This document shows, in pieces, positions 50,697 to 58,680 of a stretch of DNA of 61,055 bases (position 1 is the stretch's first letter; the number at the start of each line of letters is the position of its first letter). The stretch covers positions 1 through 61,055 of the forward strand of contig JAFOKO010000072.1 in the NCBI GenBank assembly GCA_017419715.1, in the 5' to 3' direction. The translations under genes and the position numbers were made by a program. The notes beneath the pieces were generated by a model. It did no database searches. It was not told where the DNA came from and saw only the letters and a program-made list of their open reading frames with translations. The stretch comes from Oscillospiraceae bacterium. GTDB taxonomy: Bacteria > Bacillota > Clostridia > Oscillospirales > Oscillospiraceae.

Positions 50697-51632
50697 ATGA
50701 AGTTTGCGAACGCCATCCCGGATCTGATCGGCGGCACTCCGCTGTTAAAGCTGAGCCGCTTTGCGAAAGAAAACGAACTCGGCGCGGACATTTACGCCAA
50801 GCTGGAATTCTTCAACCCCGCGGGAAGCGTCAAGGACCGCATCGCTCGGGCCATGCTGGATGACGCGGAAGCAAAGGGCGTTTTAAAGCCCGGCTCCGTC
50901 ATCATCGAGCCGACCAGCGGCAACACCGGCATCGGCCTGGCGGCAGTTTCGGCCGCACGGGGCTACCGCATCCTCCTCACCATGCCCGAGACCATGAGTG
51001 TCGAGCGCCGCAAGCTCCTCCAAGCCTACGGCGCGGAGCTGGTGTTGACCGACGGCTCCGAAGGAATGCGCGGTGCGATCGCCAAGGCCGAGGCGCTGGC
51101 CGCTGAGATCCCCAACAGCTTCATGCCTGGACAGTTCACGAACCCGGCCAATCCCGCCGCGCATCAGGCCACCACCGGCCCGGAGATCTGGGCAGACACC
51201 GACGGCAAGGTCGATATCTTTGTCGCGGGCGTCGGCACAGGCGGCACCATCACCGGCGTGGGCGAATATCTGAAGTCCCAGAACCCCAATGTCAAGGTCG
51301 TCGCGGTGGAGCCTGCAGCTTCTCCGGTGCTGTCTCAGGGCAAGGGCGGCCCCCACAAGATCCAGGGCATCGGCGCGGGTTTTGTGCCGTATACGCTGAA
51401 TACGAAGGTCTATGACGAGATCATCCCGGTTGAGGACGAGGACGCCTTTGCCGTCGGCAGAGCCCTCGCCAGAAAAGAAGGCCTGCTGGTCGGCATTTCC
51501 TCCGGCGCGGCGGTCTGGGCTGCAGCACAGCTTGCCAAGCGGCCCGAGCATGCAGGCAAAATCATCGTAGCTCTGCTGCCGGATACCGGCGAGCGCTATT
51601 TGTCCACCCCGATGCTTGCAGAATCATTCTGA
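50697..51632 (+). CDS. cysK: Cysteine synthase A (O-acetylserine sulfhydrylase)
   Basis: 311 residues, the usual length. It makes cysteine from O-acetylserine and sulfide. The PLP Lys is in [13 protein letters not shown] at about residue 45; [11 protein letters not shown] binds substrate; [18 protein letters not shown] holds the PLP phosphate; [13 protein letters not shown] is the C-terminal motif. Strong SD AAAAGGAGGTACGC. Alone on the plus strand. Its product cysteine is also the source of Cys for the peptides encoded later, though no link is shown. Confidence 0.96.
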   Translation: MKFANAIPDLIGGTPLLKLSRFAKENELGADIYAKLEFFNPAGSVKDRIARAMLDDAEAKGVLKPGSVIIEPTSGNTGIGLAAVSAARGYRILLTMPETMSVERRKLLQAYGAELVLTDGSEGMRGAIAKAEALAAEIPNSFMPGQFTNPANPAAHQATTGPEIWADTDGKVDIFVAGVGTGGTITGVGEYLKSQNPNVKVVAVEPAASPVLSQGKGGPHKIQGIGAGFVPYTLNTKVYDEIIPVEDEDAFAVGRALARKEGLLVGISSGAAVWAAAQLAKRPEHAGKIIVALLPDTGERYLSTPMLAESF

Positions 51633-51938
51633 TTTTCATAGACCGGCGTGTGGTCCCTTGTTACCTTCGAATGAATGCCGAGCTCGGTACTGCAAACGCC
51701 GTCTATGTGGCCAGCTGCCGCTGGAGAATTTCTTTCTGTAAAAACAACCGGATGGGCCTTGAAAAAGCCCCCCAATATGGTACAATGAAGTGGAAAATGA
51801 TGCAGAGATGATCCGAAGATATCGGTTACAAATATACCGCTACAGTTTCTTCAGTTGTAATAAAAAGAATTTGCTGCCTGAGGAGCTGCTGCGATCCGTA
51901 GAGAGATTCAAGACATTTTGTACGAAGAGGGCATGAAA
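51633..51938 (+). other. Intergenic region with promoter
   Basis: About 305 bases. A promoter TTGAAA, 16-base spacer, TACAAT lies at 51759-51786, giving a leader of about 145 bases before the transglutaminase-like gene. I see no gene and no clear terminator hairpin after cysK. Confidence 0.5.
51759..51786 (+). promoter_or_regulatory. Promoter of transglutaminase-like gene
   Basis: TTGAAA, 16-base spacer, TACAAT, about 150 bases upstream of the start codon at 51939. Confidence 0.6.
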
Positions 51939-53147
51939 ATGAGAAAGACAATGGTTTTCGCTTTGACTGGACTCCTTCTTTTTTCTTTGCTAACTGGATG
52001 CGGGATCGTAGAGGGCCCAAACCAGTGGGGCAGAATCAAGGAGCCGGAAGCCCCAAATATCAGCGTCTCAGATGATTTTTCACCGATACAAAACGGGCAT
52101 GAACAATTTTCGCCGCTTGCCGACACACAAGCAGCAGAGGGGGCAGAGCGGAAGAGCCTATATGATCTGATTTTCGAGGCGCTTGATAACAACAGTGCGG
52201 CCATATCCTTATATGATGTCCCAGAAGCTGAGGTTACGAAGGCTTATGAGCAGCTTGTCTATGAGCACCCGGAGTTTTTCTGGGCAGATCATGGATATTC
52301 CTGGACGGTCACATCAGGAGTCGGCCGGACGATAATCGAATTGAAGCCGAAACTTGCCGAATCCATGGACACCATCGCCGATAAACGGCAGCAGTTGGAT
52401 GCGGCGGTGGACGCCATCCTCGCGGATATTCCTGCCGCGGCGACGGACTATGAGAAAGCGCTGTATGTCCATGACTATCTCGTCCTGAATACAGAATATG
52501 ATTCGGCCGCATACGCAAGGATACAGGCCTCCCCGGACCAGAGTTTTCTGGACGATGCGGATACAGCATATGGATGCATAGTGAATCATCTGGCCGTCTG
52601 TGACGGGTATGCAAAGGCCTTTCATCTTCTGATGAATCGCTTGGGCATCGAAGCCGGTCGCGTCTTCGGCATTGCGGATGGCGAAAGCCACGCATGGAAT
52701 TACATCGCGCTGGATGGGGATTACTATTATGTTGATGTGACATGGGACGATCCTGTTGCCGTGGATGGCTCTGCCGTCGAAAACAATATTGTCTCGCATG
52801 AGTATTTCTGCATTACAACGGATTCGCTCCTGCTTGACCACAGCATCACCGACAATGCCTTCTATGTTCCAAACTGCACAGCGCTTGCCTATGAATACTT
52901 CCGCTATCATGGGCTGTTCCTGGAAAGCTACTCAATGGCTGGCGTGGAGGATTTGATTGTCAATAAGTCCGCCGACGACAGCGTACAAATAGAATTTGGA
53001 TCCCAAAGCGAATTGCAAGAGGCAATCACACAGTTGTTTGATCATCAGGAAATCTTCGAAATTCCCTATGTGCAGGAACACTTTACCAAAGTTTGGCGGT
53101 CTGTTGGCCACTCCGGTTGCGTTTTGACGATCAGACTTTACGAATAA
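51939..53147 (+). CDS. Transglutaminase-like lipoprotein
   Basis: 402 residues. The signal has lipobox LLTGC, so it is lipid-anchored outside the cell. The central domain has the transglutaminase/cysteine-protease triad: Cys in GCIVNHLAVCDGYAKAFHLL, His in GESHAWNYIALDG, Asp in YYYVDVTWDDP. The substrate is unknown; such surface proteins may cut or crosslink proteins. The start at 51939 is preferred (GAGGG seven bases upstream) over 51933 or a TTG at 51918. The C-terminal ~110 residues have no recognised domain. Confidence 0.85.
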   Translation: MRKTMVFALTGLLLFSLLTGCGIVEGPNQWGRIKEPEAPNISVSDDFSPIQNGHEQFSPLADTQAAEGAERKSLYDLIFEALDNNSAAISLYDVPEAEVTKAYEQLVYEHPEFFWADHGYSWTVTSGVGRTIIELKPKLAESMDTIADKRQQLDAAVDAILADIPAAATDYEKALYVHDYLVLNTEYDSAAYARIQASPDQSFLDDADTAYGCIVNHLAVCDGYAKAFHLLMNRLGIEAGRVFGIADGESHAWNYIALDGDYYYVDVTWDDPVAVDGSAVENNIVSHEYFCITTDSLLLDHSITDNAFYVPNCTALAYEYFRYHGLFLESYSMAGVEDLIVNKSADDSVQIEFGSQSELQEAITQLFDHQEIFEIPYVQEHFTKVWRSVGHSGCVLTIRLYE

Positions 53148-53173
53148 TCGGAAGAAGCACCGATGACGCCTTT

Positions 53174-54046
53174 CTAAGGGGCAGAAGTCGTCTTGGATTG
53201 CTCCGTATCAATCAAACCCGGATTTCTTCCGCAGCATTTCTTGTATTTCTTGCCGCTGCCGCAGGGACAGGGATCATTTCTCCCAATCTTTCTTTTGGGG
53301 ATAGCGTTATCTGAAAAGCGACCCTTTAATTGCTGAAGAACCTCTTCCAGGCTCCCGTATTGGGCAAGCAGATCGTCTCAGTAGTTTGGAATGTCCTCGG
53401 CACGCTCCGGAATATCGTCCATCAGCACAGGAGGATTGTCTACCTCAGTCGGCTTCCATCCCCGCAATACGGGATTCGGCGTGACTTGGTACAGCTTGTT
53501 TCCCAGATCGCGAAAGCGTTCGATTTGGGCAATCGTTTGAAAGCGGATTTTTCCGAACGCCTCAGAAGTAAGAACCATCTGCACCCAGGATACTCTTTTG
53601 CATAAGGCCGTGGACTGACAGAGGAAACAGTCGTTTACCAGTTGATCTGCCCATTCTTCGTCAAGCCCCAGTTCCTGCTTTCCGAAATCAAAGACAGCCT
53701 TCGCCTCTGGAATCTCAAGGTAATACCCATCTTGCTTGAGTATCGCTTCTTCATCACATTCGCAGATCGGAGCGTTGATTCTGGCGGCAAGAAACCGTCT
53801 AAAGTCATCTTCGCCAATCGCAATGATGTGCTCTGTCACAAGCTCCGGCTCTTCCGGCCCCATGTCTACTATGGTGCAATGGTGCTAAAAATCATTGTTT
53901 GCGCAATGCTGAACGACGCGCTGAACCTGCTCCCGGGTGATTTCCGCGTGCCATTCAGATATTTTATTTATTGCGTAAGCTGCGGGCAGAGACCAGTAGT
54001 GATGCCCAAAGGCTTCCAAGAGCTCACCTAACTTTTCATCAGTCGT
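53174..54046 (-). pseudogene. SEC-C motif protein with lost start and two in-frame stops
   Basis: One open frame of about 291 codons interrupted by a TAG (53885-53887) and a TGA (53378-53380). The first part starts at ACG (54046) nine bases after AAGGAGG, where an ATG is expected: TDEKLGELLEAFGHHYWSL. The middle (53378-53863) reads MGPEEPELVTEHIIAIGEDD and later NPVLRGWKPTEVDNPP. After the TGA it continues in the same frame, [19 protein letters not shown], to the SEC-C zinc motif [16 protein letters not shown]. There are no frameshifts. Loss of start plus two stops indicates a dead gene. Confidence 0.85.
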
Positions 54047-54094
54047 GCTGAGCGCCCTCCTTGTTAGAAAGTGTAGATTTCGCTTCGAGTTTTC

Positions 54095-54175
54095 TTATTT
54101 TTGCAAATCTTCGCCTATGCGATCAGCCAATCCGTCCCATCTATGATCTGCGTAGGTCTCAACTGTACTAAATCT
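54095..54175 (-). pseudogene. Possible C-terminal fragment of a gene upstream of the SEC-C pseudogene
   Basis: The minus strand reads STVETYADHRWDGLADRIGE then DLQK and a stop, 48 bases before the SEC-C start region on the same strand. It reads like a real protein tail. Farther upstream it runs into the antisense of a transposase tail, so the rest seems lost. Not recognised; low confidence. Confidence 0.3.
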
Positions 54176-54196
54176 ACTTCTAAAAATCAAGCCTAA

Positions 54197-54502
54197 ATTA
54201 AGTACCACAGAAACAAGAAGATAACGGAATGCGTCGCGGACAAAGACCTTGCCGACAATCTGCGAAAGCTGCTTTTTGCAGGCGATACCGATATGCTGTT
54301 GACCGTCATTGAGGCGCAAATCAATTCTCTGCTGCCGGAGGAAAATCAGAAGGAAATCGAGAAATTGACAGACCTGTACAGATACTTTTCTGAAAACAAA
54401 GACGCCCTGTTGGATCCATACAAGCGCGGTATTGAGATCCCGGAGACCTATTTGAGTGAGCTGTGTCGTAACATGCTTCGGGGTTCCAGCAACAATTTCT
54501 GA
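54197..54502 (+). pseudogene. UPF0236/ISLre2-type transposase, C-terminal remnant
   Basis: About 100 residues: YHRNKKITECVADKDLADNL, LLFAGDTDMLLTVIEAQ, KLTDLYRYFSENKDALLDPY, KRGIEIPE. The spacing of the HR-start, the helix-rich middle and the YF-x-N-x-(D/E)-x-L-x-PY-x-x-RGI ending matches the C-terminal region of UPF0236 (ISLre2) transposases. After IPE the frame decays (RNMLRGSSNNF) and the usual final part is missing. Nothing of the catalytic part is left. From memory of the family, not a search. Confidence 0.6.
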
Positions 54503-54669
54503 TCTGAATGACCGTCATGCAAGCGCCGCTGTAGGGCGGTGCGCTTTGCTGTACACATACGCGGGACATAATCCTGACAACTGCATTTTGAACACTCGTT
54601 TTTCGTTAAAAGATACCTTGCCAATAAATACTTGACACATACTCCATTTTCCAGGGTCCATTTTATTTC

Positions 54670-54698
54670 TTGACAAATCCGCGCTCTTTTGGTATTGT
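54670..54698 (+). promoter_or_regulatory. Promoter upstream of the first lanthipeptide precursor
   Basis: Perfect TTGACA, 17-base spacer, TATTGT, 90 bases before the ATG at 54789. Confidence 0.75.
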
Positions 54699-54743
54699 TT
54701 TTCTGAGAACTGGTTATTTCCTGCTCCTGTTTTCTTTACTGTT

Positions 54744-54765
54744 AAAAGCGGTTCCGTAGTTGAAG
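54744..54765 (-). repeat. Lanthipeptide-locus repeat motif, copy A (inverted)
   Basis: On the minus strand CTTCAACTACGGAACCGCTT. It is 23 bases before the first precursor start and in opposite orientation to copies B, C and E. Confidence 0.8.
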
Positions 54766-54788
54766 AAACGATTATTGGGAGGTATACC

Positions 54789-54929
54789 ATGACTTACGAA
54801 AAACTGACTGGCGCCATCGATCTTGAAGAGCTCGAAGTCCAGGCTGACGAAGTATCCGAAGTTTCCGCAGCCAGCCCCATGTCCGCAGTATATGTAATAT
54901 TATGTCGGATATGTGACGGGATGTATTGA
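54789..54929 (+). CDS. Lanthipeptide precursor 1
   Basis: 46 residues, found by its repeat in two further copies. Leader: MTYEKLTGAIDLEELEVQAD then EVSEVSAAS, acidic and helical, as in class II leaders. Likely core after Ala-Ala-Ser29: PMSAVYVILCRICDGMY, 17 residues with one Ser, no Thr and two Cys in CRIC. So at most one lanthionine could form, leaving a Cys. SD TGGGAGGTATACC. Processing by the LanT peptidase downstream and modification by LanM are inferred from context. There is no GG cleavage site, which is unusual. Confidence 0.85.
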   Translation: MTYEKLTGAIDLEELEVQADEVSEVSAASPMSAVYVILCRICDGMY

Positions 54930-55233
54930 GTCTCCGTTCACCCTTTTTTTAGCAAGATTATTTTTTGATCCCTTCCTTGACTTGCAAGGTAACCTATGAT
55001 TCGGCACATACACGTTTGTAAACTGTAAGAAATTCTTCTTCCAACTACGGAACCGTTTTCTATAATATTCCTCACATCTTATCCATTTTCCTTACAGTCC
55101 AATTGTTGGTGCTTGTTAATTCCATCCCCTTTTGATATGAAAATGTTCAAGTGGGGCCTTTCGGTTCCTGCCGTTTTTGGTGGTTTGAAAAGGCGGTTTT
55201 GCAGGCAGATAAACAATTAGTGGGAGGAATACC
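54930..55233 (+). other. Spacer between precursors 1 and 2
   Basis: 304 bases, AT-rich, no gene seen. It holds repeat copy B with TATAAT at its 3' end (55038-55066), and a possible weak inverted match (CGGTTCCTGCCG) at about 55164. The SD TGGGAGG before precursor 2 is at 55221-55227. Confidence 0.5.
55038..55066 (+). repeat. Repeat motif, copy B (promoter-like)
   Basis: CTTCCAACTACGGAACCGTT then TTCTATAAT. The motif is followed by a perfect -10 hexamer at 55061-55066. It could be the promoter for precursor 2. Confidence 0.8.
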
Positions 55234-55374
55234 ATGACTTACGAAAAACTGACCGGCGCGGTCAATCTTGAAGAGCTCGAAGTCCGGGCTGACGAAGTGA
55301 GCGAAGTCTCCGCGGCCAGCCCCGTGTCCGCTGTTTTTACTATCCTGTGCAGGGCTTGCGATGGGCAGTATTAA
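55234..55374 (+). CDS. Lanthipeptide precursor 2
   Basis: 46 residues, 33 identical to precursor 1. Leader MTYEKLTGAVNLEELEVRAD then EVSEVSAAS; likely core PVSAVFTILCRACDGQY with Ser3, Thr7, Cys10 and Cys13, so two rings are possible. The CRxCDGxY ending is shared with precursor 1, while hydrophobic and polar positions in between differ. SD TGGGAGGAATACC, nearly the same 5' flank as precursor 1. Confidence 0.87.
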   Translation: MTYEKLTGAVNLEELEVRADEVSEVSAASPVSAVFTILCRACDGQY

Positions 55375-55436
55375 ACATCTGGCTCAAGTTTTCTGAATAA
55401 GCAATACCCGCTCATTCCGTGTAACAAACGAAACCC

Positions 55437-55465
55437 ATCCAACTATGGAAGCGTTTCCTATCAAT
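55437..55465 (+). repeat. Repeat motif, copy C
   Basis: ATCCAACTATGGAAGCGTTT then CCTATCAAT. Two changes from copies B and E in the core. Immediately followed by copy D in opposite orientation, so C and D form a hairpin with one mismatch (TCCAACTATGGA / TCCGTAGTTGGA). Confidence 0.75.
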
Positions 55466-55466
55466 A

Positions 55467-55481
55467 CTCCGTAGTTGGAAA
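55467..55481 (-). repeat. Repeat motif, copy D (inverted, half-length)
   Basis: On the minus strand TTTCCAACTACGGAG. It lies 42 bases before the start of precursor 3, like copy A before precursor 1. Confidence 0.7.
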
Positions 55482-55522
55482 GCCGAAGAGAAACCATTTA
55501 CAACATGATTTGGAGGTACACC

Positions 55523-55657
55523 TTGACTTACGAAAAACTGACCGGCGCGGTCAATCTTGAAGAGATCGAAGTGCTGGCTGATGAGGTAACAGAAATCGCT
55601 GCAGCGGGCTTTTCTCTTAACATTATGGGCCCCTCTTGCACTGTAGAACTGTGGTAA
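55523..55657 (+). CDS. Lanthipeptide precursor 3
   Basis: 44 residues starting at TTG, with SD TTTGGAGG. The leader keeps MTYEKLTGAVNLEEIEVLAD then EVTEIAAAG, but the core is unrelated to the first two: FSLNIMGPSCTVELW, 15 residues with Ser2, Ser9, Cys10, Thr11. The cleavage site is Ala-Ala-Gly, closer to the usual double-Gly type. One Cys allows one ring, perhaps Ser2-Cys10. Leader kept, core replaced: the hallmark of diversifying precursor families. Confidence 0.82.
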   Translation: MTYEKLTGAVNLEEIEVLADEVTEIAAAGFSLNIMGPSCTVELW

Positions 55658-55716
55658 TTAATCCTCTTTTTCAAGCCAGTACTAACCTATTCGCTAAGTG
55701 AAACCTAACTAATCCG

Positions 55717-55744
55717 ATCCAACTACGGAACCGTTTTGTATTAT
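55717..55744 (+). repeat. Repeat motif, copy E (promoter-like)
   Basis: ATCCAACTACGGAACCGTTT then TGTATTAT, a -10-like hexamer, 15 bases before the lanM start. Confidence 0.8.
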
Positions 55745-55758
55745 TTAGGGTGGTAATT

Positions 55759-58635
55759 ATGTCAGAGAATTGCGTAGACGCTGTTTGCGGCAGGCTGATC
55801 CATCGGTACGATCGCCTGTTTGGCCCCGTATTTTACCCCTTTCTTCAGCAGACCCTTTCCTCCGCGGAGGCAGAGCTCTCCGCCTTTTGCCAGGGGCATC
55901 CGGAGATTGCCTGCGATCCCGAGGCAATCCTGTATTCCCTGGGCGACGCGTTGACCCAGGCCCTCTTCGAGCTCTGTTCCCGGAGCTTGATCGGAGCGCT
56001 GGTGCAGGTGAAAGCTCGGCTCCTCGGCGAGACGCCGGAGGAACGATACCAATATTTTGTGGAGCACATGCTGCTGCCGACGGAGCGGAGCCTTCCCCCG
56101 GAGTCCGAGCTGGGGAAGCTGGCAGCCAATCGCGCCGCCTGTACGCTTGCCTCCTTTCAGGAGCTTCTGACGCGGCTTGCGGCTGATCTGCCCGCGATTC
56201 AGGAAGCCCTTGGGATCTCCGTGCGTGCCCTCGACGGGGTGAGCTTTCGCGCGGGGGATACGCACAACGGCGGCCGCTTCGTCATGATTCTCACGGTAAA
56301 CGGCGGAGAACGGCTTGTCTATAAGCCCCGTTCCCTGGAAACCGACGCGATTCTTTGGGAGCTGATGCAGTGGATGAACGCGAAGGGGGGCCTTCGCTTC
56401 CCGTTGAAGCATCTGCGGTATCTCAACTGCGGGGATCACGGCTGGCAGGAGTATATTGCCCATCGGGAATGCGGCAGCCCGGAAGAGGCGGAGGCCTATA
56501 TGTACCGGGTAGGCGCGCTGCTGTTTCTCGCCTATCTGACGAGCTTCAGCGATTTGCATCAGGAAAATCTGATCGCCCACGGGGACACTCCGATCCTCAT
56601 CGATACGGAGACGATCTTTCGAAACAACCAGCATTTAGACGGACAACCGGTGCTTTCCGCGGACAACTGGAATCAGTCCCTGCTCTGCTCCGTGTTCTCC
56701 TCCGGCCTGCTTCCGGTCAATATCCTTCCCGGAAAGGTCTTTGAACGCAGCAGAGACAGCGGCTTGCTGACCGGCCTGGGGACGCAGCCGCAGGCTCAGA
56801 TACAAACCATCGCCCACGCCGGAACCGATGAGATGTGCTTCTCGGAAGAAGCCGGAAAACCCCGACAGGGACCGTGGCCCAATCTCGCCTATTTGGCCGG
56901 ACGTCCGCTCCACCCGGGAGACTATATCGAATCGGTGGCCGAAGGGTTCCGGAGCGCTTACGAGGCCGTGATGCGGAACAAAGCCCAGCTCATGGCCGAC
57001 CTGGCAAAGGGTGCGCTGGCAAGGGGAAAATTCCGGCAGATCCTCCGCGACACCGCCTTATATCAAAAATTCCTGCTCGCCAGCTATCATCCCTACTATG
57101 TCCACAGCAGAGCGGCGCGACTGACGGTTTTTGAGAAGCTTCATGGGAAGCGGGAGGCGATCTGCCCGGCGCAGACACAGCTTGTCCAGGAGGAGATCGC
57201 CCAGCTCCTGCGCGACGATATTCCATATTTTTATACGACGGCAGCTTCCCGTGCCCTGCTGGCGGAGGATGGCTGCGTTATCGAGGAGTTCTACAGAAAG
57301 ACCGTCGAGGAGCTGCTGCAAGAGACGGTTGATCGCCTGGACGAGGGCGATTTCTACCGCCAGCTCTTTTTTATCCGAACCGCCTTGGAAAGCACCGAGT
57401 ACGATAAAAGCCGGAATTGCTTCTATCCCATCGACGGCAAGGTGTTTTCGGAGGAAGGCGGCGCGGCCCGGTTCGCCGCCCTCGCCGACTGGATCCTTGG
57501 GCACAGAGAACGCTTTTCCCGCGTTCTCCCCGAAGGGGATTTCCCCCTCTATCACGCGAGGCTCCCGGGCCAAACGAAATTTATCCTTCGCCCGGAGCCT
57601 GCGACCTTAACCACGGGGATCGGATCGTTCCTGTTTTACGATCAGTACGCAAGAATCTTCCACCGCCGCTCCGAACTGGCGGAGGGAATGCTCCGCGCCC
57701 TGACGGACCCACAATCCCCCCTGGTTACCCGATACCACAACCAAAAGAACCGGTGGGTCGGTGTCTTCGAGGGATACGGTTCCTATCTCTACCTGTATTT
57801 GTATCTCTACCGTTTTACGGGAGATGCGCGCTATGTCGCCCTGGCGGAGCGGGTTTGCGACGAATTGATCGCCCTCGCGCCTGATTATGAGAGCTACTGG
57901 GGCGTGACCCCCGGTCATGCCGGCGTGGTGATTCTTGCGCTGAACGCCTGGAAGAAACGGCCTGATTTGTGCAAGCTGAGGGAACTGGCGGAGGTCTGCG
58001 GGAAAAAGCTCTATGAGGCATACAAGACGGACAGGCTTCCGTTCCAGACCGGATTCGCCTACGGCTATGCCGGGATCAGCACGGCCTTGGTAATGCTTGG
58101 GGCCGTGAGCGAGAATGCGGACTATTATTCCGCGGGCATGGACCTGATGCGCAGGGAAAGCGCGAAGTACGACCCCTCCATTGCCGGCTGGAGAACGGCG
58201 GATCCCCCCAGGGACGGCATGAACGGGTGGTGTTACGGTTCTCCCGGGATCCTGGTGGCCAGAGAGCTTGCGCGTCCCTGCGTGTGCGAGGAAGACCTGC
58301 CCCTGTTGGAGCTGGATCTGTCCCGCGCCTTGGGGCATACCCTGGAAGCGGTGCGCGGCGGAGAGAGCCGCCCCGTCTTATGCCACGGCCTCCCGGGCAA
58401 TCTTTCTATTCTGCAATGGTATGCGCGGCACGCCGGGGATCCGACTGTGCGGACAAGCGTGGAGGAGGGCATTTCCCGCCTGCTTCACATCCTCGAGGAG
58501 AAAGGGATCCTGTACTGCAACTGCGCGAAGGCATTAGACATCACATTTATGGTTGGTACAACCGGATTGGGATATTTCCTGCTGCAGCAGCTCCGCGACG
58601 GGCTGCCTGCCGTGCTGGCGCTGGAAGTGTTTTAA
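55759..58635 (+). CDS. lanM: Class II lanthipeptide synthetase LanM
   Basis: About 958 residues. The N-terminal dehydratase has the kinase-like sites: VYKPRS with Lys188, FSDLHQENLIAHGD (266-ish) and ILIDTET, which phosphorylate and eliminate Ser/Thr. The C-terminal LanC-like cyclase has zinc ligands Cys825 (NGWCYGSPGI), Cys875 and His876 (VLCHGLPGN). The usual cyclase GxxHG motif reads GFAYGYAGI, with Tyr for His. The ATG at 55759 follows TAGGGTGG; the GTG at 55750 is less likely. It should act on all three precursors, which it follows directly. Confidence 0.95.
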   Translation: MSENCVDAVCGRLIHRYDRLFGPVFYPFLQQTLSSAEAELSAFCQGHPEIACDPEAILYSLGDALTQALFELCSRSLIGALVQVKARLLGETPEERYQYFVEHMLLPTERSLPPESELGKLAANRAACTLASFQELLTRLAADLPAIQEALGISVRALDGVSFRAGDTHNGGRFVMILTVNGGERLVYKPRSLETDAILWELMQWMNAKGGLRFPLKHLRYLNCGDHGWQEYIAHRECGSPEEAEAYMYRVGALLFLAYLTSFSDLHQENLIAHGDTPILIDTETIFRNNQHLDGQPVLSADNWNQSLLCSVFSSGLLPVNILPGKVFERSRDSGLLTGLGTQPQAQIQTIAHAGTDEMCFSEEAGKPRQGPWPNLAYLAGRPLHPGDYIESVAEGFRSAYEAVMRNKAQLMADLAKGALARGKFRQILRDTALYQKFLLASYHPYYVHSRAARLTVFEKLHGKREAICPAQTQLVQEEIAQLLRDDIPYFYTTAASRALLAEDGCVIEEFYRKTVEELLQETVDRLDEGDFYRQLFFIRTALESTEYDKSRNCFYPIDGKVFSEEGGAARFAALADWILGHRERFSRVLPEGDFPLYHARLPGQTKFILRPEPATLTTGIGSFLFYDQYARIFHRRSELAEGMLRALTDPQSPLVTRYHNQKNRWVGVFEGYGSYLYLYLYLYRFTGDARYVALAERVCDELIALAPDYESYWGVTPGHAGVVILALNAWKKRPDLCKLRELAEVCGKKLYEAYKTDRLPFQTGFAYGYAGISTALVMLGAVSENADYYSAGMDLMRRESAKYDPSIAGWRTADPPRDGMNGWCYGSPGILVARELARPCVCEEDLPLLELDLSRALGHTLEAVRGGESRPVLCHGLPGNLSILQWYARHAGDPTVRTSVEEGISRLLHILEEKGILYCNCAKALDITFMVGTTGLGYFLLQQLRDGLPAVLALEVF

Positions 58636-58680
58636 CAGAATTCGGCCCCTCGCCCGATCAGAAGATAAAGAGAGATGACA

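Larger units (their letters stand above)
54503..54788 (+). other. Leader region of the lanthipeptide locus
   Basis: AT-rich DNA with no gene. It holds a promoter TTGACA, 17-base spacer, TATTGT at 54670-54698, the inverted copy of the repeat motif at 54744-54765, and the SD TGGGAGG at 54776-54782 before the first precursor. Confidence 0.6.

Noticed and set aside
53378..53380. TGA in the SEC-C gene as a selenocysteine codon
   Set aside because: No stem-loop typical of a SECIS is evident after it, the gene also has a TAG and lacks an ATG, so decay is simpler.
54515..54790. 91-codon minus-strand frame opposite the lanthipeptide leader region
   Set aside because: No SD and it overlaps the promoter and the SD of precursor 1; its translation has no plausible start.
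55717..55744. Repeat motif copies as ECF sigma promoter sites for the sigma factor at 1936
   Set aside because: GGAAC is present but the matching GTC box at the proper distance is not; the -10-like hexamers fit housekeeping promoters better.
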